DNA of 35,952 nucleotides. Source: Actinoallomurus sp. (lineage in GTDB: Bacteria > Actinomycetota > Actinomycetes > Streptosporangiales > Streptosporangiaceae). The position numbers and the translations under genes are program-made. Positions 14,217-22,224 of the stretch are shown one piece after another. Below the pieces are notes generated by a model. The model made no database searches. It was given only the letters and a program-made list of their open reading frames with translations, and had not been told where the DNA came from. Location of the stretch: contig JAOPYG010000126.1 of the NCBI GenBank assembly GCA_025964685.1, forward strand, positions 1 through 35,952. The letters are read 5' to 3'. Every line of letters begins with the position of its first letter. Within the stretch, counting starts at the first letter, position 1.

Positions 14217-16949
14217 TCAGTGCGGCACCGCGCCGCACGTTCGGGGGGTGGCCGGGGCCACGAGGGGTTCGGCGGGGTCGAGCGGCGGCATGAACAACGC
14301 CACGGACGCGCCGTGCGGGCGAAGAAGGGCGGCGACCACGCCCGCGACGCCGACACCCCAGCCGGGGAAGACGTCGATGCCGGAGTGGTCCGGGGTGAGC
14401 AGCAGGCCGTCGCGGACGACGGCCCGTGCGGCCAGGGCCGAGACGGCCTCATCAGCCCAGGCGCGGTAGCGGTCGTCGCCGGTGGCCTCGGTCATGTCCA
14501 TGAGGTGATCCATGGAGCCCGCCGTGCCGTGGCAGTGGGCCGGCCGGGACTGCCAGATGTCGTGGCGTACGGCGGCCGCCGCTCCCTCGGCCGCCGTACG
14601 GAAGTCCGTCTCACCGGTCGCCCGCCACAGCCGCAGCAGGAACGCCCCGACGCCGGCCGCGCCGCTGCACCAGCCGGTCAGCGGTACGTGGTCATCCGGG
14701 CCGGCGCTCCACCGGGCGGCGCCGTCGTGACCCCACAGCGTGGCGGCGCACAGCGTGCGGCCCGCGTGGCGTGCGGCGGCCAGGCAGTCGTCGCGACCGG
14801 TCACCATCGCGGTGTCCAGCAGAAAGGCGGCGATGCCCGCGGTTCCGTGCGCGAAGCCGTGGTGGGTGGCGCCGACCGGCAGGTGCGGGGGCTGGGGCGG
14901 CACCGGCCAGCGGACCCCGTCCGGGCCGTGGGCGGCCGCCGCCAGAAGCGCGTCGGCGCACTCTTCCGCCGTACGCCGGAAGGAGTCCCGCCCGGTGTGG
15001 CGCCAGAACCGCAGCGCGGTCAGGCCGGTGCCGGCGATCCCGTGGGTCACGTCGGGCACGGGCCCGGACGCCGGCAGGAGCTCCGCGGCGTCGGTGACCC
15101 GGCTCACCATGGCGGCGTCGCCGAGCGCGATCGCCGCCTCCAGCAGCGCCCAGTACGTCCCCGACCGGCCGAAGTGCAGCCCGGGAAGGGTCACGGGCTC
15201 CCGCGCGGCGCTGCGCTCGAGCCAGCGCGCGGCGCGTGCGGTCGCGGCGAGCAGCGCGGGATCCGGCCGGTGCCGGCACGCCACGGCCAGCACGGCGACG
15301 ATCCCGGCCGCGCCGTAGTAGACGTTGCACGGGTCGGTGGTGGCGCCGAAGGCGTCGGCCGGCCACCAGCGCGCGGTTCCCGGCTCGGCGGTGCCGTCCG
15401 GGTCAGCGTCCCGGCCGCCGGAGCCGATCAGGTAGGTCAGGCCGTCGTCGAGGAGGCGGTCCGCGTCGTCCCCGCGCGGCGACGTCGAACGTGGGCCGGG
15501 CTCCGATGCGCGCAGGGCCTCGCGTACGCGTTCCAGGGGCGGGCGTCGTGCGGGATCCCTGCCGGTCAGCTCCAGGATCAGGGGGCCGAGTCCGGCGGCG
15601 AGCGGGAGGTCGCGGGCGGCGCGGTCCAGCCAGCCGGCGATCCGGTCGTGCGCGCCGCGTTCGTCGTCGTCCGCCAGAACCGGTTCGGCCCCGGTCACCA
15701 GGGCGAACAGGATCGCGCCCACGCTGTGCAGGTCGACGGCCGGACACGCGTGGCGCTCGGTCCACTGCTCCGGGGCCGCGTACCCGGGCGAGCCGCCGGG
15801 TACGGCGTCCTGCCCGGCGAGGCCCGCGAGCTCCAGGTCGATCAGCCGCAGCTCGCCGCCGGGCAGCACCATGACGTTGGCGGGCGTCAGGTCACGGATG
15901 ACGACGCCCTCACGTTGCACGGCGGCCACCAGGTCCACCAGCGACGACGCGGTACGACGTATCGCCTCGGGGTCCGCCGCACCGCCCCGGTGCAGGCGCT
16001 GCAGGTGGACGCCGAGGGACACGCCGTCGAGGGCCTGGACGACCAGGAAGGTGTGTTCGGGCAGGTCGATCAGGGCGTGCACGCGGGGTACGAGCCCGGT
16101 CGCGGCGAGCCGGCCGAGCATGCGGGCCTCATTGCGCAGCAGGTCGCGTACGTCAGCCCCGTCGGACCGCACCTCGACGTGCCGACGCGCCTGTTTGACC
16201 ACGACCTGCTCGCCGGTGTGCTGATCCGTGGCGCGGAAGACGCCGCCCTTGTTCGCGTGCCGGATGGCGCCGCGGAGCAGGAACCGGTCATCGATCAGCA
16301 CGCCGCCCGGAGCGGGCGCCGGGGCCGTGGGTGGCTCGGCGAAGGGGTTCGGTGGCGCCCACGGGGGCGGGGAGAACCACGCGTCACGCCGGTCGGTCAC
16401 CCATGTGCCGTCGGGACCGGCAACGACCGGCTCATAGACGCCGTTGGCCGCCAGCCGCAGCCGGCGTACGAAGCCGCCGTAGCGGAAGTGCACCAGGCTG
16501 CCGGGCCGGCAGGGGCGGTCGGACAGGATGCGCGGTCCGTCCAGTCCGCCGATCGCCTCGTCCAGGGCCCGCACCAGGTCCGGCAGGACGGAGTCGTCCG
16601 GAGGATAGACGGTGAGGAACTTGCCCGCCGAGCCCCGATCGGCGTGGCGCCCGGTCAGGTGGGCGACCTCGGCGGGCGAGGCGGCGAACTTGAACGAGCA
16701 GCCCGCCTCCGCGAGCAGCGGCGTGGCACGTCGCAGGACGAGCGCGGCCGACGACGGCACCGCCGAGAGGTGAACTTTCCATCCCTGGTCCGGCAGCACG
16801 GCGTCATGGGGAGCGACGTGGGTCCACACCCCGGCCCGCTGGATCCGCCAGCCGACGCGGGGTAGCCCGGCGCGCACGATCTCGCCGAACCGGGTGGGGT
16901 CGTCCGACGCCGGTGGTGCTGGCGGTGACGCGGGACGCGCTGCCGGCAC
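14217..16949 (-). CDS. Class IV lanthipeptide synthetase (LanL)
   Basis: A three-domain enzyme (910 aa) that phosphorylates Ser/Thr in the precursor, eliminates phosphate and forms (methyl)lanthionine rings. Residues about 1-210 are the lyase domain (AGKFLTVYPP, RPCRPGSLVHFRYGGF). About 230-500 is a Ser/Thr-kinase-like domain with VVVKQ, catalytic loop VIRDLTPANVMV and LIDLELA. About 520-910 is a LanC-like cyclase. All three zinc ligands are present: Cys761 in GWCSG, and Cys806 and His807 in HCHGTAG. This marks class IV, because class III enzymes lack them. The start at GTG 16949 follows TAGGAGGAG; a TTG at 16985 is less likely. The precursor gene lies downstream. No transporter or protease is adjacent. 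Confidence 0.9.
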   Translation of the reverse strand: MPAARPASPPAPPASDDPTRFGEIVRAGLPRVGWRIQRAGVWTHVAPHDAVLPDQGWKVHLSAVPSSAALVLRRATPLLAEAGCSFKFAASPAEVAHLTGRHADRGSAGKFLTVYPPDDSVLPDLVRALDEAIGGLDGPRILSDRPCRPGSLVHFRYGGFVRRLRLAANGVYEPVVAGPDGTWVTDRRDAWFSPPPWAPPNPFAEPPTAPAPAPGGVLIDDRFLLRGAIRHANKGGVFRATDQHTGEQVVVKQARRHVEVRSDGADVRDLLRNEARMLGRLAATGLVPRVHALIDLPEHTFLVVQALDGVSLGVHLQRLHRGGAADPEAIRRTASSLVDLVAAVQREGVVIRDLTPANVMVLPGGELRLIDLELAGLAGQDAVPGGSPGYAAPEQWTERHACPAVDLHSVGAILFALVTGAEPVLADDDERGAHDRIAGWLDRAARDLPLAAGLGPLILELTGRDPARRPPLERVREALRASEPGPRSTSPRGDDADRLLDDGLTYLIGSGGRDADPDGTAEPGTARWWPADAFGATTDPCNVYYGAAGIVAVLAVACRHRPDPALLAATARAARWLERSAAREPVTLPGLHFGRSGTYWALLEAAIALGDAAMVSRVTDAAELLPASGPVPDVTHGIAGTGLTALRFWRHTGRDSFRRTAEECADALLAAAAHGPDGVRWPVPPQPPHLPVGATHHGFAHGTAGIAAFLLDTAMVTGRDDCLAAARHAGRTLCAATLWGHDGAARWSAGPDDHVPLTGWCSGAAGVGAFLLRLWRATGETDFRTAAEGAAAAVRHDIWQSRPAHCHGTAGSMDHLMDMTEATGDDRYRAWADEAVSALAARAVVRDGLLLTPDHSGIDVFPGWGVGVAGVVAALLRPHGASVALFMPPLDPAEPLVAPATPRTCGAVPH

Positions 16950-16999
16950 GGCTCCTCCTAACCCACTGACCGCGGACGGGGTCAAGTCGATCTTTACGG

Positions 17000-17028
17000 A
17001 TGGTAGCCGTGGGAGTCATTTCTGGAAA
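17000..17028 (-). promoter_or_regulatory. Candidate promoter of the lanthipeptide locus
   Basis: On the minus strand TTTCCA (17023-17028) and TACCAT (17000-17005) are separated by 17 bp. The leader to the GTG at 16949 would be about 45 nt and contains the AGGAGG site. The region is less GC-rich than its surroundings. Confidence 0.35.
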
Positions 17029-17136
17029 TATGTGGTTTTGCACCATTTGTGGGGTTCGACTGGGACTCTCGTACGAACGGTCCAGGCCAGGCGGGAGTGC
17101 CGTCCATCCGAAGCCCCACAGCCGGCGGCGGACAGT

Positions 17137-18060
17137 TCACCCCGATGTAACAGCCGGATCGTTCAGAACCGGCGCGGAAGCGCGGAGGGCCGCGACCGTG
17201 GCCTGGATGGCCGGGCGGCGAGCGGCCTCGGCACGCCAGATGGCGTAGACGTGACGCGTGAGCGCCGGCCGTACCGACACGATCCGGACACCGTCCGGGA
17301 TGTCACAGCGCCCCAGCCGAGGCACGATCGCCGCTCCCAGACCGACGGCTACCAGCGCGAGCTGGGTGGCGTACTCGTCCGCCGTGTGGGCGACCCTGGG
17401 TTCGAGGCCGGCCGAACGCAGTGTGTGCACGAGCCAGTCGCGGCAGATCGCGCCCGGCGACTGGGCGATCCAGGAGTCGCCGTGCAGCTCGCCGAGGTCG
17501 ACGACGGACCGCTCGGCGAGCGGATGCCCGGCCGGCAGCGCCACGTCCGCGACGTCGTCGACGAGCGAGGACTTGACCAGGCCGTCCGGGATGGCCAGCG
17601 GCACGTTGAACCAGTCCTGCACGATCCCCAGGTCGATCTCGCCGCGGACGGCCAGCGGCACCGCGGCGTGGGGTTCCTGTTCGCGCAGGCACACCCGAAG
17701 GCGCGGATGCTTAAGTCCCAGAGCGCGCAGCGCCATGGGCACGAGCCCGCGCGCCGCCGTGGGGAACGCCGCGACCGCCAGCTCGCCGACGACCTCGCCG
17801 CGCTGCGCCTCCAGGTCGGACTCGGCCTCCTCGACCATGGCGAGGATCCGATCCGCGTGCGCCGCGAGCAGCGCGGCCGCGTCGGTGAGGCGCACCCCGC
17901 GGCCGTTGCGTTCGAGCAGCTTCTGGCCGGTCTCGCGCTCCAGCTTGGCGACCTGCTGAGAGACGGCGGAGGTGGTGACGTGGAGCACGTCGGCGGCGGC
18001 GCTCACCGAGCCGTACGTGGCCACGGCACTGAGGGCACGAAGCCGGTCTAGGTCCAGCAT
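17137..18060 (-). CDS. LysR-family transcriptional regulator
   Basis: A LysR-type regulator (307 aa). The N-terminal winged helix-turn-helix is VATYGSVSAAADVLHVTTSAVSQQVAKLERE (about residues 13-43), and the rest is a two-lobed periplasmic-binding-like effector domain with DLGIVQDW and GLGAAIVPRLG. It is divergent from an exporter/aldolase/oxidoreductase operon with 73 nt between, the usual layout of a LysR regulator and its target. It is on the same strand as the lanthipeptide synthetase, 187 nt upstream, so read-through into that locus is possible but not required. The inducer is unknown; the target suggests an amino acid or derivative. Confidence 0.92.
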   Translation of the reverse strand: MLDLDRLRALSAVATYGSVSAAADVLHVTTSAVSQQVAKLERETGQKLLERNGRGVRLTDAAALLAAHADRILAMVEEAESDLEAQRGEVVGELAVAAFPTAARGLVPMALRALGLKHPRLRVCLREQEPHAAVPLAVRGEIDLGIVQDWFNVPLAIPDGLVKSSLVDDVADVALPAGHPLAERSVVDLGELHGDSWIAQSPGAICRDWLVHTLRSAGLEPRVAHTADEYATQLALVAVGLGAAIVPRLGRCDIPDGVRIVSVRPALTRHVYAIWRAEAARRPAIQATVAALRASAPVLNDPAVTSG

Positions 18061-18081
18061 GTAGGAATGCTACACATACTT

Positions 18082-18108
18082 CTTAAACTATTATCGCTTG
18101 TCCTAAAC
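18082..18108. promoter_or_regulatory. Direct repeat, probable LysR operator region
   Basis: CTTAAAC at 18082-18088 and CCTAAAC at 18102-18108 are direct repeats exactly 20 bp apart, that is two helical turns, in an AT-rich 73-bp divergent spacer. Such phasing suits a LysR tetramer. A possible -35/-10 pair for eamA is TTGTCC (18098-18103) and CAGCAT (18121-18126), which would give a leaderless mRNA. Confidence 0.4.
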
Positions 18109-18133
18109 GTTACGTAAGTCCAGCATCGGTCAT

Positions 18134-19036
18134 ATGAAACCTCGCCACGTCGCCATCGCGGTGATGATCGCCGCCATCTGGGGCGTCAACTTCGTCGCGA
18201 TCGACGTCGGGCTCGGCTCGCTGCCACCCCTGCTCTTCGCCGGCCTGCGGTTCGTCGCCGCGGCGTTCCCGGCCGTTCTGTTCCTGCGCCGGCCGCCGAT
18301 CGCGTTCCGCCGGCTCCTCCTCATCGGGCTGCCGCTCGGCGTCGGCCAGTTCGGGCTGCTGTTCATCAGCATGCACATCGGCATGCCGGCCGGCCTGTCC
18401 TCGCTGGTCCTGCAGACGCAGGCACTGTTCACCGCGCTGCTCGCCGCCGTGATGCTGCGCGAGCGTCCGCGCCGGGCGCAGGCGGCGGGGATGGCCGTGG
18501 CGTTCGCCGGAATCGCCCTGATCGGGCTGTCGCTCGGCCAGGGCAGCCCACTGCTCGCGTTCACGCTGTGCATCGGCGCCGCGGGCATGTGGGGGCTGGC
18601 CAACATCGGGATGCGCAGGGCACAGCCGCCGGACGCGTTCGCGTTCATGGTGTGGGTCAGCCTCGTGCCGCCGCTCCCGCTGCTGACCCTGTCGATGATC
18701 TTCGAGGGTCCCCGCGCCGACGCGCACGCGCTCGCGCACATCACCACCGGCGGCATCGGCGCCCTCTTCTACATCGCCTACATCTCGACCCTGGTCGGCT
18801 TCGGCGCCTGGGGCTGGTTGCTGCGCCGGTACGACGCGGGCCAGGTCGCGATGTACTCCCTGCTCGTGCCGCCGTTCGGCATGTCGTCCGCGGCGCTGTT
18901 CCTCGGCGAGCGGATCACCCTCACAGACGCCGTCGCGGCCCTCCTGATCGTCGGCGGCGTGGCCCTCGGCAGCCTCCGGCGGCGCCGCAGCCCGATCTCG
19001 CCCGCACCCCTCGCGCCACTGGTCAGGACCCCGTGA
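18134..19036 (+). CDS. EamA-family (DMT) exporter, YdeD-like
   Basis: A ten-helix drug/metabolite transporter (300 aa) made of two EamA repeats. The first repeat starts AAIWGVNFVAIDVGLG, the second near CIGAAGMWGLANIG. Its pattern is close to the E. coli O-acetylserine/cysteine exporter EamA (YdeD), for example HIGMPAGLSSLVLQTQALFT and ISTLVGFGAWGWLLRRY. It is therefore likely to export a small amino acid or derivative. The ATG is at 18134, with no ribosome-binding site, consistent with a leaderless message. The stop overlaps the next gene as GTGA. It is the first gene of a LysR-controlled operon. Confidence 0.9.
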   Translation: MKPRHVAIAVMIAAIWGVNFVAIDVGLGSLPPLLFAGLRFVAAAFPAVLFLRRPPIAFRRLLLIGLPLGVGQFGLLFISMHIGMPAGLSSLVLQTQALFTALLAAVMLRERPRRAQAAGMAVAFAGIALIGLSLGQGSPLLAFTLCIGAAGMWGLANIGMRRAQPPDAFAFMVWVSLVPPLPLLTLSMIFEGPRADAHALAHITTGGIGALFYIAYISTLVGFGAWGWLLRRYDAGQVAMYSLLVPPFGMSSAALFLGERITLTDAVAALLIVGGVALGSLRRRRSPISPAPLAPLVRTP

Positions 19037-19908
19037 GCGGCCCGCACGGCATCCACGTCCCGCTCGTGACGCCCTTCACCGCCGCAGGTGCGGTGGACAC
19101 CACCTCACTGCAGCGGCTCGCCCACCACGTCCTCGACCACGGCGCGGCCGGCCTGGTCGCACTGGGCACCACCGGGGAGGCGCCACTGCTGACCGATGAC
19201 GAACGGCGTACGGTCATCGCCGTCTGCCGCAGGGTCAGCGACGCGCACGGCACGCCGCTGACGATCGGAGCGGGAACCGTCGGCACGGACGAGTCCGCGC
19301 GGCAGGCGGAGGAGCGCGCGGAGGCCGCCGACCTGCTGCTCGTACTCGTGCCCTACTACCTGCGCCCCTCCGACGAGGGCGTGGTCGAACACTTCGCGAC
19401 GATCGGCGCCGCGGCCCGTGTGCCGCTCCTCGTCTACAACATCCCGTACCGCACCGGAAAGACGCTGCGCGTCGACACGCTGCTCACCCTCCTGGCCGCC
19501 GAGCACGTCGCGGGCATCAAGCACTGCGCCGACGCGATCGACGCGGACACGCTCACCCTCCTGGCCCACGGCGGCACCGTGCTCGGCGGTGACGACGCCT
19601 TCCTCTATCCGATGCTGCAGCTCGGTGCCGCCGGCGGTCTCGTCGCGTCGGCCAACGTCGCGCCTGCCGCGCTGGTCTCCATGGCGGAGGCCGTACGCGC
19701 GGGCGACGCCGAACGCGCCCGTTCGCTGCACCAGGCGCTGCTGCCGCTGACGCGGGCCCTGTTCGCGGAGCCGTCGCCGACCGTCATCAAGGCGGTTCTG
19801 GCCGAGCTCGGGCTGATCGAGCACCCGGGCGTGCGCGCGCCACTGCGGGCCCCCGCGCGAGTCTCCGTCGGCGCGGCGTCGGACGCCCTGACAGGATTGG
19901 GAACATGA
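19033..19908 (+). CDS. DapA/NAL-family aldolase (dihydrodipicolinate synthase-like)
   Basis: A class I aldolase or lyase of the DHDPS family (291 aa). Visible residues are GTTGEAPLLT near residue 42, the Tyr pair in LVPYYLRP, the catalytic Tyr and Arg in YNIPYRTG and the Schiff-base Lys in VAGIKHC. These match true DHDPS fairly well, so it could condense pyruvate with aspartate semialdehyde. However, the operon context (exporter and F420 oxidoreductase) and a shortened C-terminal region suggest a specialised keto-acid aldolase. The GTG at 19033 overlaps the eamA stop by 4 nt. A longer in-frame reading through eamA is a shadow. Confidence 0.85.
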   Translation: MSGPHGIHVPLVTPFTAAGAVDTTSLQRLAHHVLDHGAAGLVALGTTGEAPLLTDDERRTVIAVCRRVSDAHGTPLTIGAGTVGTDESARQAEERAEAADLLLVLVPYYLRPSDEGVVEHFATIGAAARVPLLVYNIPYRTGKTLRVDTLLTLLAAEHVAGIKHCADAIDADTLTLLAHGGTVLGGDDAFLYPMLQLGAAGGLVASANVAPAALVSMAEAVRAGDAERARSLHQALLPLTRALFAEPSPTVIKAVLAELGLIEHPGVRAPLRAPARVSVGAASDALTGLGT

Positions 19909-20822
19909 AGATCGGATTCGGCGCCCCGGTGGCGGGCGCATGGGCAAGCCCCGAGAACCTCGGTTACTTCGCCGGCCGCGCCGAGGAGCTGGGATACCAC
20001 TCACTGTGGGCGTTCCACCGCCTGCTGGTGCCGGCCGACAAGGACAAGATGGCGCCGGTCTACCACAGCGTCCTGGACCCGCTCGGCGCGCTGACCTTCG
20101 CCGCCGCCAGGTCGACCCGGATCCGGCTCGGCGTCGCCGTGGTCAACCTGCCGTTCGTGTCGCCGGCCTACCTCGCCAAGCAGTCGGCCACGCTGGACGT
20201 CCTGTCGGGCGGCCGGTTCGACCTGGGGCTGGGGACCGGCTGGCAGCGCGAGGAGTTCATCGCCAGCGGCGTGTCGATGGAGCGCCGCGGAGCGCGCGCG
20301 GAGGAGTACGTGGCCGCGCTGCACACGCTGTGGGCGGACGAGGTGAGCTCCTTCGAGGGCGAGTTCTACACCATCCCGCCGAGCCGGATGGCGCCCAAGC
20401 CGGTGCAGAAGCCGGGGCCGCCGGTGCTGCTGGGCGGTTCGGTCGACGCCGCGCTGAAGCGAGCCGGGCGCCTGGGCGCCGGCTGGATCAGCCGCAGCGC
20501 CACCGACCTGACCAAGATCCATGAGCAGATCGCCGTCGTGCGCGCCGCCGCCGAGGAGGCCGGCAAGGACCCCGCCGCCGTCCGCGTCGTCGTACGCGGG
20601 GTCGTACGGGCCGGTGAGGAGGCGCGGGACGACTCCGGCGAGCGCATCCGGCTGTCGGGGTCCTACGAGCAGATCCGCGAGGACGCCGCCTGGCTCGGCG
20701 AGCAGGGCGTCACCGAGCTGTTCTACGACCTGAACTGGGACCCGCTCATCGGCTCCCCCGACGTCACGCCGGAGTCGGCGACCACACGCGCCAAGGAGAT
20801 CCTGGAAGCGCTCGCGCCCTGA
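19905..20822 (+). CDS. LLM-class F420-dependent oxidoreductase
   Basis: A luciferase-like TIM-barrel protein (305 aa), probably using coenzyme F420. Family marks are ENLGYFAGRAEELGYHSLWAF near the N-terminus, LDVLSGGRFDLGLGTGWQREEF around residue 100, and PPVLLGGSVDAALKRAGRLGAGWI around residue 165. The substrate is unknown. The ATG at 19905 overlaps the aldolase stop by 4 nt, so it is translationally coupled, and it is the last gene of the LysR-linked operon. Its stop is only one base from the stop of the convergent hemL. Confidence 0.9.
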   Translation: MKIGFGAPVAGAWASPENLGYFAGRAEELGYHSLWAFHRLLVPADKDKMAPVYHSVLDPLGALTFAAARSTRIRLGVAVVNLPFVSPAYLAKQSATLDVLSGGRFDLGLGTGWQREEFIASGVSMERRGARAEEYVAALHTLWADEVSSFEGEFYTIPPSRMAPKPVQKPGPPVLLGGSVDAALKRAGRLGAGWISRSATDLTKIHEQIAVVRAAAEEAGKDPAAVRVVVRGVVRAGEEARDDSGERIRLSGSYEQIREDAAWLGEQGVTELFYDLNWDPLIGSPDVTPESATTRAKEILEALAP

Positions 20823-20823
20823 C

Positions 20824-22116
20824 TCAAGCCACCTCGGCGGCGGCGCGGGCGGCGTGCGGCATGGCCTCGGCGATCCGCTCCAGCACCGCGTCGTCGTGTG
20901 ACGCCGACAGGAACCACGCCTCGTACGCGGACGGCGGCAGGTAGACGCCGTGGTCCAGCGCGGCGTGGAAGAACGCGGCGTACCGCCGTGTGTCCTGGCG
21001 CTGCGCGCCGGTGTAGTCGCGGACGTGCTCCGCCGTGAAGAAGATCGAGAACAGGTTGCCGGCGACCTGCAGGCGGTGCGGCACGCCCTCCTTGGTCAGC
21101 GCGTCGGAGGCGAGCTCGGCCACGGTGGTGGCGGCGTGGTCGATCCTGGCGTACACGTCGTCGGTCGCGCCACGCAGGGTCGCCAGGCCCGCCGCGGTGG
21201 CGAGCGGGTTACCCGACAGCGTGCCCGCCTGGTAGACGGGGCCCAGCGGAGCGAGCCTGGACATGATCTCGGCCCGGCCACCGAACGCCGCGGCGGGCAA
21301 CCCGCCGCCCATGACCTTGCCGAAGGTGACCAGGTCGCCGGCCACGCCGTCGATGCCGTACCAGCCGCTCGGCGACACGCGGAACCCGGTCAGCACCTCA
21401 TCCATGATCAGCAAGGCGCCGTACTGCGCGCAGATCGCCTTGAGCCGCAGGTTGAAGTCCTCGGCGGGCGGCACGATGCCCATGTTCGCCGGGCATGCCT
21501 CGGTGATGACGCAGGCGATCCGGTCGCCGTGCTGGGCGAACGTCTCCTCGACCGCGGTGAGGTCGTTGTAGCCGAGCACGACGGTGTCCGCAGTGGCCGT
21601 CCCGGTGACTCCGGGCGAGTCGGGCAGCCCGAACGTCGCGACCCCCGAGCCGGCCGCGGCCAGCAACCCGTCGGAGTGACCGTGGTAGCACCCGGCGAAT
21701 TTCACGATCTTGGAACGGCCGGTGAAGCCGCGGGCCAGCCTGATCGCCGACATGGTCGCCTCGGTGCCCGAGCTGACGAGCCGGACCTGCTCCACCGGCG
21801 CACGCGCGACCATCTCCTCGGCGAGCTCGACCTCGCCCTCGGTGGGCGTGCCGTAGGAGGTGCCGAGCGCGGCGGCGCGCTGGACCGCCTCGACGACGGC
21901 CGGATGGGCGTGGCCGAGGATCATCGGCCCCCACGAGCAGATCAGGTCGACGTACTCGTTGCCGTCGGCGTCGGTGAGGTAGGGGCCACGGGCGGAGGCG
22001 ATGAAGCGCGGTGTGCCGCCGACGGCGCCGAAGGCGCGCACCGGGGAGTTGACCCCACCTGGCACGACCGCTTCGGCTCGCGCGAACAACGCCTGGGAGA
22101 TCTGGTCCGAAGTCAC
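20824..22116 (-). CDS. hemL: Glutamate-1-semialdehyde 2,1-aminomutase
   Basis: A PLP-dependent aminomutase (430 aa) that converts glutamate-1-semialdehyde to 5-aminolevulinate, the second step of the C5 haem pathway. The N-terminal signature is [32 protein letters not shown] and [10 protein letters not shown] are family motifs, and [12 protein letters not shown] contains the PLP Lys. The start is a GTG at 22116 ([15 protein letters not shown]), as in relatives. GAGACT, 7 nt before it, resembles a leaderless -10. It follows the primase-like gene and the hem operon on the same strand. The usual neighbour, the histidine phosphatase, is here displaced by the 14-21 kb insert. Confidence 0.95.
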   Translation of the reverse strand: MTSDQISQALFARAEAVVPGGVNSPVRAFGAVGGTPRFIASARGPYLTDADGNEYVDLICSWGPMILGHAHPAVVEAVQRAAALGTSYGTPTEGEVELAEEMVARAPVEQVRLVSSGTEATMSAIRLARGFTGRSKIVKFAGCYHGHSDGLLAAAGSGVATFGLPDSPGVTGTATADTVVLGYNDLTAVEETFAQHGDRIACVITEACPANMGIVPPAEDFNLRLKAICAQYGALLIMDEVLTGFRVSPSGWYGIDGVAGDLVTFGKVMGGGLPAAAFGGRAEIMSRLAPLGPVYQAGTLSGNPLATAAGLATLRGATDDVYARIDHAATTVAELASDALTKEGVPHRLQVAGNLFSIFFTAEHVRDYTGAQRQDTRRYAAFFHAALDHGVYLPPSAYEAWFLSASHDDAVLERIAEAMPHAARAAAEVA

Positions 22117-22224
22117 GTCATCGAGTCTCGCAGACCAGAGTCCGGCGAGTGACGGTGGTCGGCCCGGCGGGGCGGAGCGCCGCATCGGGGGTTCCAAGGG
22201 GTCGCCCCCCAGGCGGACACGACG

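Noticed and set aside
13959-16865. Plus-strand open frame of 968 codons opposite the lanthipeptide synthetase
   Set aside because: It is compositionally biased, lacks any family motif and is fully explained by antisense codon bias of the real gene.
14217-16949. Assignment of the synthetase as class III (LanKC)
   Set aside because: Class III cyclase domains lack the zinc ligands, whereas GWCSG and HCHGTAG are both intact here.
16804-17046. Possible second lanthipeptide precursor upstream of the synthetase
   Set aside because: The minus-strand frame beginning MVQNHIFPEM runs into the synthetase coding region out of frame and has no Cys, so it is not a precursor.
17000-17248. Plus-strand small frame with MWFCTICG between the synthetase and LysR genes
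   Set aside because: It has only a chance CXXC-like motif, no ribosome-binding site and mostly antisense composition over the LysR gene.
18568-19908. Long version of the DapA-like gene beginning inside eamA
   Set aside because: The upstream part is a frame shadow of eamA; the conserved protein begins at GTG 19033.
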